This document shows positions 20,410-29,548 of a stretch of DNA of 37,393 bases, piece after piece (position 1 is the stretch's first letter; every line of letters starts with the position of its first letter). The DNA lies in contig BRYA01000037.1 of the NCBI GenBank assembly GCA_030267965.1, forward strand, positions 1-37,393, read 5' to 3'. The stretch comes from Triparma columacea (Eukaryota > Sar > Bolidophyceae > Parmales > Triparmaceae). The translations under genes were made by a program, and so were the position numbers. The notes beneath the pieces are model-generated. The model searched no databases and had not been told where the DNA came from. It saw only the letters and a program-made list of their open reading frames with translations.

Positions 20410-23264
20410 TCACTCCACAGCTTCTAGTGTAGCTCTTTTTTTCTTTTTTTTCTTCCCCATCAAGACGTTAACCCCCCCCTCCCCTTTCCCCATATCCTTA
20501 TCCTCTCTAATCCCCTCCTCCGGTTTAGTGTTCTCCCCCCCTCCTCCTCCTCCTAATCCCTTCAAGCTGAGTGTTTCGACGGGTGCGTCGATAGGTGTCT
20601 CTGCACGATTGGGGGGGTTGGAGGTTGTGGTTGACGTGGTTACTTGGACGACACCGGTGGGGACGATGGTGGGGGCGATTCTCCTCTTGGAACCCTGAGA
20701 CACAAGTGCGAGAGAGAGGGGGGGAGGGGAGAGGGGGAAGGGGGGTTAGGATTTATGGACATCGCTCACCCTCTCCCCCCCAAAAAAGAATATGTCGCGG
20801 TTACTTGTCGGTTCGTCAAGTAAGTACTTGCTCTTCCCTCCTTTCCCTCTATAAATTTGTTCCTCTTCTCCTCACCTTGCCTTGCACCTCCCCCTTCTTC
20901 CCCTCCTCCTCGTTTCCGATCTTGACCCTTTTCTCCGGCCGTCCTTCAACCTCCTTCTCGTTCTTCTTAAGCGGCGGTATGATAGGTGGGTTCGTAGACG
21001 GTGGTACGAACGTTCTCCCCGTCTTCCCTTTTTCTGATTCCTTAGCTACGACCTGAACGCCAAGCTCACCCTTCTCAAAGTTTATCAGACTGACGTAACC
21101 GTCGGAGCTGCTGACGAGCAGGCTCCGGCCGTCCGAGCTCCACGTCCCGTCCGTGAGTCCCGCGTAGTGTAGGTTCTTGCTGACGAACAGTGGTTTCTCG
21201 TGGTACGTGTCATACACATACACCGTGGACCGAGTTAGGACCGCGAAGAGGCACCTAAGGGGGTTCGGGGTTGGGGGCATGAGGGAGGCTAGGGACCCGG
21301 GGGTAGGGCCGGTGGGGGGGGGCTCGAAGAAGGAGGGGTTGGGGATAACGGCTACGGAGGGAACGTCACCGTCGAGGAGTATGGCGGCTGGCTTATCCCA
21401 CTCGTGCCGAGCGTATACGTAAGTGCAGAATTGAGGGGGGGACGCCTCGGACTCCTGGTATATTCCGGCGGGGGTGATGAGGAAGGCCCCGTCAGGGGTC
21501 CAGGAGAGGCGTCTGAAAAAGGACTTCATGGTCTCGTCGACGTACATGTTGTGGCGGCCGGGCTTGGGGGGGACGACCTCGGAGGGATCGGGGGAGGTAT
21601 CGGGGGCGGAGAAATTTCGCATCTTCATCACCTTGGCTTTAAGGAGCTCGAACTTGGGCTCCGGAGGCGCAACGTCAGGCGAGTTGGCCTCCTCAGAGAC
21701 GTTGTTGGAGGAAACGTTCTCGGTGTCATTGGAAGGGTTGCCCTGGCGGTCGGCATTTGGGGGGGGGGTGGTTGTTGTGTTGTTGGAGGTATTGTCCTTG
21801 GTGGATTCTGAGAGGGCGGTCTTTTTTACCTGGGGGGGGAGGGGAGGGGAGGGGAGGGGAGGGGTGGGGGGGGGTGGGGGTTGGGGGGTTCGTGTAAGTT
21901 GTAAAATGTCCTCCCTCCGTTACTTCTCTTTTATGCCCCCCACACGCCGAAACAAGCTTGGGTCCCCCGGAAGTTCCACCTTCTCACTCACCTCCTTCTT
22001 GGCCTTGGCGACTCTGGGGGGCCTGCGCTGTAGCACGATTACGGTGCGATCGCTACCCTGCGTTGCAGCGTAACTACCGAGGGGATCGAAACTGGGGGGG
22101 GGAGGGAGGAAGAAGGTCACATGTTAGTTGTAGAGGGTTCGTTTTCAAGCCTCGACTTGGTAGCGACAATGGACAAATATAGATCGGCGCCTTTATTCTC
22201 AGAATCCCCCGATCTACTTCCTCACCTGACACCCTGGACGTAGTGTGCGTGGTTGGATAGTGTCTGTAGTGGCTTCCATTCCCCCGCCGACCCGTATGAC
22301 TGGTTGTAAGGTGACACATCCTCAAAGGTCATGACCTTATGGTCCAGCGATCCCAGCATGAACCTCCTGCTGCACGGGGACCAGTCTGCCGTGAATATGT
22401 CCTCGCACTGCGTGCGGATTACCTTGCACTGAAGGTCGGCCTCAGACTTTATCTCACCCCACCAGTACTTCCCGTTACCTCCACCCCTTTTGCCAATGGG
22501 GACGCTCCAGATAACGACGGCACCCCTGTCACCGGCGGTTAGGAGGGATAGACCGTCGGGGGAGAACCTGATGGAGTTGACGCAGCCGGAGTGCTTCTGC
22601 AGGGCCAGGAGGTGGGAGATTGGGGAGTTGCTAGCTGAGCCACCGTTGGAGGCTAACCCTCTGGCTACGTCTGAGGCGGTCAGGGCGGTCATCTCTACGG
22701 AGGGGTTGACCTGCCATAGGTGCACGGTGGAGTCGTTTCCTGCCGTGGCTAGAATTTGGAAATTGTCAAGGGAAAGAAGTGAGATGGAGAAGAGAGGTGC
22801 ATTCTTTCCGTCCTCATTTCCCTGTTGTGGGGGTTGGGTTGGGGGGTTGTGGGTGTGTGTGGGGGTTGAGGTGGGTGTGGGTGTGGGGTTGTGGTTAGTA
22901 TTTGTTGTATGCTTGTAAAATTGGATGTAAAATTGTATGTCGAGGGTGGGGGCGGGGGAGGGGGTGTGGTGTGTATATATGTGTTATGTCCTATATATGT
23001 GTATGTATAGGCATATATAGGTATATCAAGGTATATAAAGGCATATACGCACATATATATAGACATATCTGTACATAGGGGCATATAAATGGATACACAG
23101 ATACACTAAGGGGGTTCGGGGGGAAGTTGAAATCCAACCAATTTTCACACTCTAGAGACTATATTATAACAATACGACTACACAACCCTAACATAATACA
23201 CACATACAACGACAATATCACTTACAGAATGCCATGAAACCTGAGGAGTCTGTACTAAAACCAT
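20410..23264 (-). CDS. CHAF1B: Chromatin assembly factor 1 subunit B (CAF-1 p60), 657 aa, five exons
   Basis: WD40 histone chaperone subunit that deposits H3-H4 behind replication forks. Complement of 20410-20694, 20876-21829, 21992-22091, 22226-22821 and 23226-23264. The first exon is 39 bp (MVLVQTPQVSWHS, keeping the WH of the family start), followed by a 404-bp intron (GTAAGT...ACAACAG). Family signatures: [58 protein letters not shown], then MKSFFRRLSWTPDGAFLITPAG and LTDGTWSSDGRSLLVSSSDGYVSLINFEKGELG. Between blades there is an Asn/Thr/Pro-rich insert (exon 4 start). The last exon opens with SKRRIAPT, like the B-domain motif through which HIRA and p60 bind Asf1, and ends in a poly-Lys tail. 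Splice phases (0, 2, 0, 0) are consistent throughout. Confidence 0.93.
22970..23100. repeat. AT-rich quasi-repeats in CAF-1 p60 intron 1
   Basis: Degenerate units such as GGCATATATA, GGTATATCAA, GGTATATAAA and GGCATATACG recur about every ten bases, with (TG/TA)n stretches. They fill part of the 404-bp first intron, the longest intron in the window. Most likely a decayed microsatellite. Confidence 0.6.
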
Positions 23265-23539
23265 CTCAACTAATTTGCCCAAATAAAGGCACAAAGAAGG
23301 AAGTCTGTGGAAGTCTTCCCTCCTTATTTATTTATGGCTGATTGGGCCTCAAGACGACAAAGAAAGATGCGCTCCTTGCTGTACATCTTCATGCTTCAAT
23401 CCAACTGAATTATCATTACATTAAAAGGAAAAAAGAGAGAAACCTCTTATCGGCCTGAGTATTGTGCTGCTCAGAAGTAGTCCATTCGGCGACTCCTCTT
23501 GCTTACAATCTTAAGCTCTCTCCCTCTCTCTATCACCTC

Positions 23540-25088
23540 TCAAACTACTGACACCGTGAAGAAGGCAGCGTCGTGGCTCTTGACGTTCACCGTCATGCTC
23601 CCCTCGAAATCGCCGACGTCCTTCCTCTCCCAGACATCCCTAACGCTAACCTGCCCGCCCTTGAAATTGGGAATGTCCGTAAAGTCAAGAACCAGGTCCG
23701 CGGCCTCGTCTCTGCTGTTCATTAGCAGGACGGCGAACTTGCTCCCGTCGTCGCTGAGGGGCTTGTAGAGGTACTGCCAGTCTGGAGTCCTGAATGATCC
23801 CGTCTCTTTGAGGGCCTCCTCGTATTCCTTTAGCCCTCGGTGCTTCAGGACGCCAGAGTCGACTTCGGCGGGGTTCACGTCACTGAGAGTTGTAAACCTG
23901 TCAGTGGAGCTCTTGAAGGGACCCCCGGCGTGCCCGTACCACGCCTGGTTGATAGCGATGGCCTCCTTGTTCGCCACGACGTCCCAAACGGCGTCCATGA
24001 CAGTGGCGTTGCGGACGTCCATGCCCAGAACGAGGGGGGAGGAGATTATTGACCACGCCCCGAAGTGGGACCTGGACTCCTCAGAGGTCAGGCCCTTGTC
24101 GATGTCACCGCCGGGACCGTCTGAGCAACCGACCTCGAGCATGTCGGGGTAGGACCAGCAGCCGGGCCTAGAAAGAAGAGAGTCGGCGTATTTGTAAGTA
24201 GACTTTAGGTTTCCCATGATGCTGGCGTAGTTCGCGCGAACGTCACCGGACGTGCGGAAGAAGTTCCAAGGGCACCAGTCTAGAGTAGGCTCAAATGGGG
24301 GAGCGATCCTCATCCCCCAGTGGCAGTTCTCAACCACCGCCTCGACCCCTGCGGCGGTTAAGAGCTCGTCGTAAAGCTGGAGGTCGAGTTTCGAACCGCA
24401 ACCGTCGAGCTTCCAGCCGTCGAAACCGAGGTCGATGAACATTTTGACGTCACCCTCGTAGAATCTCCTGTCGTGAGTGAAGTGCTCCCTGCAGATGCAG
24501 TTGTTACCGTACCAGCCCGCCGTCAAGCCTAGGCTGTGGGCGTAGTCTGTCATGCTCTTCATGTCCGGGAAGAGGTCAAAGTTTATCTGCGGAGTTCCCT
24601 CCTCGTCGTGGAAGTTAAGAGGAATATGACTGTCACTGTAGCTACCACAAGCCTGCCAATTATCGTCCAAACCGACGTCGCAGTAACCGAGGTCGCAGAG
24701 AGATGTGGGAACACCGTCAACGGAACGAGTGCGAGACACCATGTGATCCATTATGGACTCCAAGAGAGACTGGGACACATTCTCGCCAAAGAGGTTCCAG
24801 GATCTGGGGTTGAGGAGGGTGAGGAGGGTGAGCATGTGGGTGCCGAGAAAGAAATCATAAAGGTGGGGAGCGATCGCAAAGGCAGCGGGAAACAATACGG
24901 CTTTAGCATTTGACGAAAGAAGTTCCAAAGCTCCAAGGCCCATCGTCATGAAACTGTTCTCAACAACAAAAAAGGGAGGACCTCTCTCTCGTAAGAAGCA
25001 CACCTCACCTCCAACCCATAGGCGGCTTCATCGCCAACTCGTTCGCGGAAGCGAAGGATAGAAGGAGGAAGGGGGAAAACTGCTTCAT
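23540..25088 (-). CDS. Alpha-galactosidase, glycoside hydrolase family 27, 447 aa
   Basis: Hydrolyses terminal alpha-galactosyl groups with retention. Exon 1 (25009-25088) encodes signal peptide MKQFSPFLLLSFASA then NELAMKPPMGW; the phase-2 intron (GTGAGG...CCCCAG, 24804-25008) completes Arg27 to give the family hallmark MGWRSWNLFG. Exon 2 is 23540-24803. Other signatures are LGYCDVGLDDNWQACG, HSLGLTAGWYGN, nucleophile Asp160 in GWKLDGCG and acid/base Asp247 in WSYPDMLEVG (usually NDPDML). The C-terminal beta domain has VLLMNSRDEA and a terminal VKSHDAAFFTVSVV strand. Secretory entry is clear; vacuole, wall or medium as final site is not determined. No ER retrieval signal. Confidence 0.93.
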
Positions 25089-25293
25089 GGTTTTTGAGGT
25101 GAGCGAGAAGCGAAAAGCGAAAAGCGAAAAGGAAGAATGAAGCACTCTCTCATTATTCCCCTTTCCAACAATTGTCAACAATAACAGCACGTTTCAAAGA
25201 AAGTTGTATACAAAAATTGAGCCAACGTTCATATTTTAATCCGGAAAAACTCGCCTCAACAAACAATCTTCAGCAATCTACACCAAGTCGGAG
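25089..25293. promoter_or_regulatory. Divergent promoter, alpha-galactosidase / formiminotransferase
   Basis: 205 bp between divergent start codons. The GCGAAAA-type triplet AGCGAAAAGCGAAAAGCGAAA at 25107-25129 is a small direct repeat that could be a factor site or a slippage product. Confidence 0.35.
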
Positions 25294-26345
25294 ATGCCTC
25301 CCCTCCTGGTGAGCAATTTATACCTCTCCCTAACATCAAAATCGCTGCTCGCCTCGATCTTCCGCATCGCAACTTCGCCATCCCTCAGTTCCAACACCCG
25401 TCTCGTCGGTGCCTTCACCGACTCTGTCTACGGTAGGAGCTCCCTTCACTTCACCAGCACAGACGCGAGCTCCCTAACCCTGGCCATCAACCAAGTCATC
25501 AAGGAGGCCGAGGAGGGGCAGGGCGTGGAACGAACCCCCCGTGTAAACGAGAAGGAATCAACATTGCATCCGGCATTCGGAGGAGCAGTAGACAACCTAA
25601 GCGTGTGCCAACTGGAACCTACGGGACAAACACTTGAGGCTAAAGAGGTGGCAAGGGGGGTGGAGGTGGAGGGGGAGAAGGTTTACTACGGCTGGGGGGG
25701 GGGGGAGTATAGCAGGCTTAAGGTGAGAGGGTGGGGTTGGGGTGGGGTGGGGTGGGGGGGGGAGATTGGCACTTCCAAAACGCGCGAGTGCCGCACAACA
25801 ATTTTTACTCAAACAAAAACGCACGCTGCAATCCAACACCGCAATCCAACACCGCAGGATATTAGGAAATCATCCGGTTGGTTCTCTGCCTCTAAGACTT
25901 CCTCCAGAAAGGTGACTGTCGGTGTCCTTTCAAAGTTCGTCAGCAACTACAACGTCCGCGTTGCCACTACGCCCGGTGGCGGTTCTACCGGTGGGCTTGG
26001 AAGGTTTCTCAAGACCACCGTCACCCCAAGGGTAAGGGAGATAACTTCCTCGGATGATGGGAGCGAAGTGGAGGCACTCACGCTAAAGTATGGGGGGGAG
26101 GGGATGGGGGAGTGCTGGGAGGTTGCGTGCAACATACTGCACGGGGGGGGGGGGGGGGGGGGGGGGGNNNNNNNNNNNNNNNNNNNNNNNTATGGGGGGA
26201 GAGGGAAATTATGGGGGTGGTGAGGAAGGAACTAGACAAGTGGGAGGGGGGGGAGGTTAAGGTCAAGGGGTACAGGGTGGGGCTAAGCGAAAGGCAACAC
26301 AGGGAGGGGGGGCAGGTGGAGGGGTGGACGGAGCTAAGTGAATAA
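25294..26345 (+). CDS. Formiminotransferase-domain protein, interrupted by an assembly gap
   Basis: Exon 1 25294-25722 and exon 2 from 25858; the 135-bp intron (GTGAGA...CCGCAG) has no in-frame stop. Segments match the N- and C-subdomains of formiminotransferases of the plant stand-alone type: SNLYLSLTSKSLLASI, LVGAFTDSVYGRSS, the HPAFGGAVDNL loop with His92, then GWFSASK, VGVLSKFVSNYNVRV, and EVEALTLKYG with EVACNIL. These enzymes move a formimino group between formiminoglutamate and tetrahydrofolate, though the activity of the plant-type proteins is less certain. No cyclodeaminase domain is visible. A run of 25 G and 23 N (26143-26190) breaks the frame; after it, the continuing frame reads WGEREIMGVVRKELDKW and stops at 26343-26345, a plausible true C-terminus. 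A GTGAGC right after codon 5 is a possible but unlikely donor. Confidence 0.75.
26143..26190. other. Poly-G run (25) followed by 23 N: assembly gap
   Basis: G from 26143 to 26167, then N 26168-26190. The gap lies within a coding exon of the formiminotransferase gene, and the frame that is open before it differs from the one that is open after it, so the gap size is not exact. The poly-G may be an artefact of sequencing chemistry. Confidence 0.95.
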
Positions 26346-26529
26346 AAGGGGGTAGGAGGGTGGGGCAAAGGGGAGTAATGTACTACTGGATGTTAAGTTA
26401 GCTAAATGTCTATTTGATTTACGCTCGTGCATTCAAGTGAGATACGCGGTTCGGACGCTAGTTGTCACCCCGCATTTCCAACCCCCTGTCGCAGGCACAA
26501 CTCCCCCAAAACATGCCTTCTCCCCCCCA

Positions 26530-27126
26530 TCACCTTCCGACGCCCCCCAACTCAATCTCGCATATGTCCCTAACCAGCTCGCCGTAGTGGTTCCGCACGT
26601 CGTCCGCCGTCTTGCTGTCTCCGAGCTCCAAGGCTATCTTCTCCCACCGTGTTTCGCAGGCTGGAGGGTACTTCAGGAGAAGAGACTTCAGTTTTGGGCG
26701 GGGAGGGGGGGGGCGAGGGGGGGGGGGGATGGCGAACGACGGATTAGATGATAGTGCGGCGCTAGTGTGGCGCGCTCCTCCGATCCGATCCGTCCTCCCC
26801 CCCCCACACACACACCTCCCAACCCACCCAAACCTCACCTCAAACTTTGCATCAGAAGAAGGAGTCCAAGGAGTCGAGGGGGGGGGGAGGGACAAAGGGG
26901 GGTCCATGCGTAGCTCGGGCACACCCCCCTCGCCCTCGACGACTGCCAACGTCGCCTGCTGAAGGGTGAGAAAATATTGGAAGGCGTGACCCTGCAACTC
27001 CTCCTGTGACTTGTTCAACTTCGCGGAGATTGTAGACCAAGTCTCGCTGGGGGACGCGCGAGACCTAGAAGCCTCGTCGAGTAGCTGGAGGAAGGCGTCG
27101 TGATCTTCAACGGACCAGTCTGCCAT
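26530..27126 (-). CDS. Small protein with two SANT/Myb-like domains, 147 aa
   Basis: Complement of 26530-26685 and 26839-27126, with a 153-bp intron (GTGAGG...CTGAAG) that happens to have no in-frame stop. First SANT-like domain: WSVEDHDAFLQLLDEAS to FQYFLTL. Second: WTPSSDAKFE joined to SLLLKYPPACETRWEKIALEL and TADDVRNHYGELV, with the usual aromatic spacing. The arrangement recalls the paired SANT domains of DNAJC2/ZRF1-type proteins but without a J domain. Histone or DNA contact is inferred only from the fold. The unspliced frame would insert a Pro/Arg-rich segment (PPPPRPPPPRP) in the middle of the second SANT domain, which argues for splicing. Confidence 0.75.
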   Translation of the reverse strand: MADWSVEDHDAFLQLLDEASRSRASPSETWSTISAKLNKSQEELQGHAFQYFLTLQQATLAVVEGEGGVPELRMDPPLSLPPPSTPWTPSSDAKFEVRFGWVGRCVCGGGRTDRIGGARHTSAALSSNPSFAIPPPPRPPPPRPKLKSLLLKYPPACETRWEKIALELGDSKTADDVRNHYGELVRDICEIELGGVGR

Positions 27127-27279
27127 GGGGAGAATGGAGGTTTCGGGAGGGGGGGGGGAGGCTGGTGGGGTTGAAGGGCGGGGGGGGAGGGAGAGGGGCC
27201 ACTAACGTCGAAGTTCTTAAGGTGGCGAGCTTGCAAATGAGCAGTTGTTTTCCCCTGAGAACGGGTGAGTGTGGAGGTT

Positions 27280-27720
27280 TGCCAAAAACAAAAAATGTAA
27301 AAAAAAAATCCTAAAAAACATATTTCGAAAAAGCATTTAGATTCACAATTATTCGAAAGTATAAATCAACCAGAATATATAATTTGTAATTTAGGTTCTG
27401 ATATCAATGATCTCGAAAATATGTTTAGTAGAATTAAAGTAAATTTATTTTTGTTTCTTTATATATCAACAATACATTTATGTATCAGAATTAATCATGT
27501 AGTAATGTTTGGTAAATTTTTTGAGACAATTTCAAATACTTCTAATTTCCTTATTGTTATACATGTTTTAAAAATTAAGATTATCATCAATATGTTCTTT
27601 TATCTAATAAAAGAAATTTAAAGATATACATTGCCATTTTAGCGAAATCATTTTTTTTATTACAAAATGTATCACTCACATTTAAATTACATTTGTGACA
27701 GAATACTGAGCTTATACGAC
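27280..27720. other. AT-rich island with a 107-codon open stretch
   Basis: This roughly 400-bp block is far more AT-rich than everything around it and has sharp edges. On the plus strand the frame is open from 27301 to the stop ending at 27621, with an internal ATG at 27421, and reads as a Lys/Asn/Ile/Phe-rich chain (ESINQPEYIICNLGSDIND, then hydrophobic FLFLYIST). Such composition fits organellar or viral DNA inserted into the nucleus. I do not recognise the protein, and cannot rule out plain AT-rich intergenic DNA. Confidence 0.5.
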
Positions 27721-27730
27721 ACGACAATCG

Positions 27731-27825
27731 ACCCACGACAACAATCATCCCCTAGGATCCGACTATCCTGCCCCCCTCCTACTCCCCACCCCACAAAATA
27801 TGGAATCCACTTCAACAATGTCGAC
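27731..27825. repeat. Leader repeat, copy A (copy B at 30195-30290)
   Basis: About 95 bp matching 30195-30290 at roughly 93 percent by eye, from ACCCACGACAACAATCATCC to CAATGTCGAC. Copy A covers the 5' flank and the first codons (MES) of the LRR gene; copy B lies wholly inside a coding exon of the next gene. Both then reach the shared DETDAAL segment. Confidence 0.9.
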
Positions 27826-29119
27826 CTTTACAGATGCAGCTTATGAAATAACTGACGAGACAGATGCAGCTCTTCTGCGTGAAGTAACTCTGACCGTCTC
27901 GTCATTCTCAATGTACGACAATAACTGGTTCAACCTTAAAAACGCGATTGAGTTGGTTGGGAGGGATGAGGGGGAGGATATTACAAATGACAAACTCCCT
28001 ACCTCCAAGGTCCACCTTGTTTTTGATGATGATTCCGTCTCGGAAGTCGGTTTGAATGCTCTTCGCTTTTGTGTGAACTTGGTGAAGGTGACTCTGCCAC
28101 ATATATTAATTATCGAAAGCTTAGCCTTCTATCGCTGCGAGCATTTGACTGAAGTTGAGGCTCCCAGTACAACAACACTTCACAATGCTTGCTTCCGGGA
28201 ATGCGGCTTGACGACGGTCAACATGCCATCTTTGATGACTATCGGGGAAAGCTCTTTCTACGAATGTTCTGATCTGAAATACCTCACAATTCCCCGTACT
28301 TGCAAGATTGCCTCTGACTGTTACTCCAACCCCTTAACGGGCACGCGCCTCCAGGTGGATGCCAACAGGCATCATTTTTCTAACAACACAATAGCGTACG
28401 CCAGGTGGGCGGCAGAGCCAGCTACCCGACAGTTGAAGGAGGAAGAGCATAGGCTGAAAGAGGAAAACGCGAGGCTTGAAGAGAAGTTAAACTTGCGCGC
28501 CCAGAACCTGAGGCTAGAGAGGGAGATCGCGATCATGCGATCGACCTTGAGTAGGTGAGACTGTCACAGAGAGCTCCGTCATATTACCAATCGAAGAAGT
28601 TCAGTCTCGACTCACTTTTCTTCATGGCGCGCCCCATTCTTCTAATAACACCCCCCCCCGTTACAAGCAGAACGAACGATGAACTGGCGGCTGCTCGCCA
28701 GAATACCCCTCAAGTCGAAAGGCTGATCAAGAAGGAGATCAAGAATGAGTCCGGCACGACCAATTCCTCTCGCACTGCGGGGGAGGTGGAGAAGGAGATG
28801 GTGGGGGGGGAGAGAGTGGAGTTAGAGGGGGAGGGGGGAGGGGGGGGGGAGAATGAGTCGGAGGGAGAGGAAAGCAGCCTAGGGAGCGTTGACATTATTG
28901 TTAGTAAGAGGATTTTCAAGAGGGGCAGGCTAGGTACCTCGGAGGAATTGGAAAGTGCTCTCGATGAGACGTTGGGGGGGANNGGGGGAGGGAGGGGAGA
29001 GGAAGAAAAGGGCTAGGAGAGACGGGATCGAATTGATGAGCGGTGAGGAGGCAGTGGAAGCGGGTGCAAGTCATAGGGGAATGAGGGATCGGTGGCAGAC
29101 GACGCGTTTCGACACGTGA
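27800..29119 (+). CDS. BspA-type leucine-rich repeat (LRR_5) protein with coiled coil and double IKxE motif
   Basis: Exon 1 27800-28554; a phase-2 donor AG|GTGAGA, which as genomic sequence also reads AGG TGA, leads to exon 2 at 28668 (acceptor TTACAAG). Residues about 60-180 are LRR_5 units (ALRFCVNLVKVTLPHILII, AFYRCEHLTEVEAP, SSFYECSDLKYLTIP), a fold abundant in heterokonts and protists. A Glu/Lys/Leu coiled coil follows (LKEEEHRLKEENARLEEKL). Exon 2 carries NTPQVERLIKKEIKNE, found twice in the next gene. A two-N gap at 28982-28983 in a G-rich stretch shifts the frame: before it the frame would stop at 29016, but the frame starting just after it stays open through KKRARRDGIELMSGEEAVEAG to a stop at 29117-29119, which I take as the real end. 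Function unknown. Confidence 0.65.
28982..28983. other. Two-N gap in a G-rich coding stretch
   Basis: NN is flanked by GGGGGGGA and GGGGGAGGGAGGGG. The good coding frames on the two sides differ by one base, so at least one base is missing or extra here. Confidence 0.9.
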
Positions 29120-29548
29120 GGGGTGTGGGGAATTACGAGTAGTGTTGGTGCGGGGGGAAGAAGTAGGAAGTAAGTGAGATTGTTCGGTAAGAACGTTCCT
29201 TTAAACGCAAGTGAAATACTGAAGGAAGGTTTGGGCTATTTTTTTGACAACAAGGGTGAAAAGTTTTCTTTCTCTTAAATTCTATAACACCCAACCTTGA
29301 TAAAAAGATATTATAAACACCTCAAAAAGGAAATCTCTTATACGACCCCATCTGCTGTAGGGTTACTTCGAAGTTACACACAAACTTCATTTTAGGATCA
29401 TCGAAGAAAAAACGCCAAGACTCACCAAGGCCTTGAGGAAGAAGGTGAGCCGTACTGATACTTTTCGTTGGTGATGTTCGGACGAAATCCATAGGCTGAC
29501 CCATGATGGCTCTCTTACTTTTGTCCCTCCTTCGTGTCCTGTATCCTG
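29120..29548. other. Gap between the LRR gene and the next repeat-rich gene, with a possible exon
   Basis: Mostly AT-rich. The segment 29396-29444 is bounded by CATTTTAG on the left and AAG|GTGAGC on the right and has a stop-free frame reading IIEEKTPRLTKALRKK that could splice in phase to 29603. It may be a 5' exon of the gene annotated from 29549. Confidence 0.35.

Noticed and set aside
20595..21056. Plus-strand frames opposite CAF-1 p60
   Set aside because: The minus strand carries the WD40 and KRRI motifs; these are antisense.
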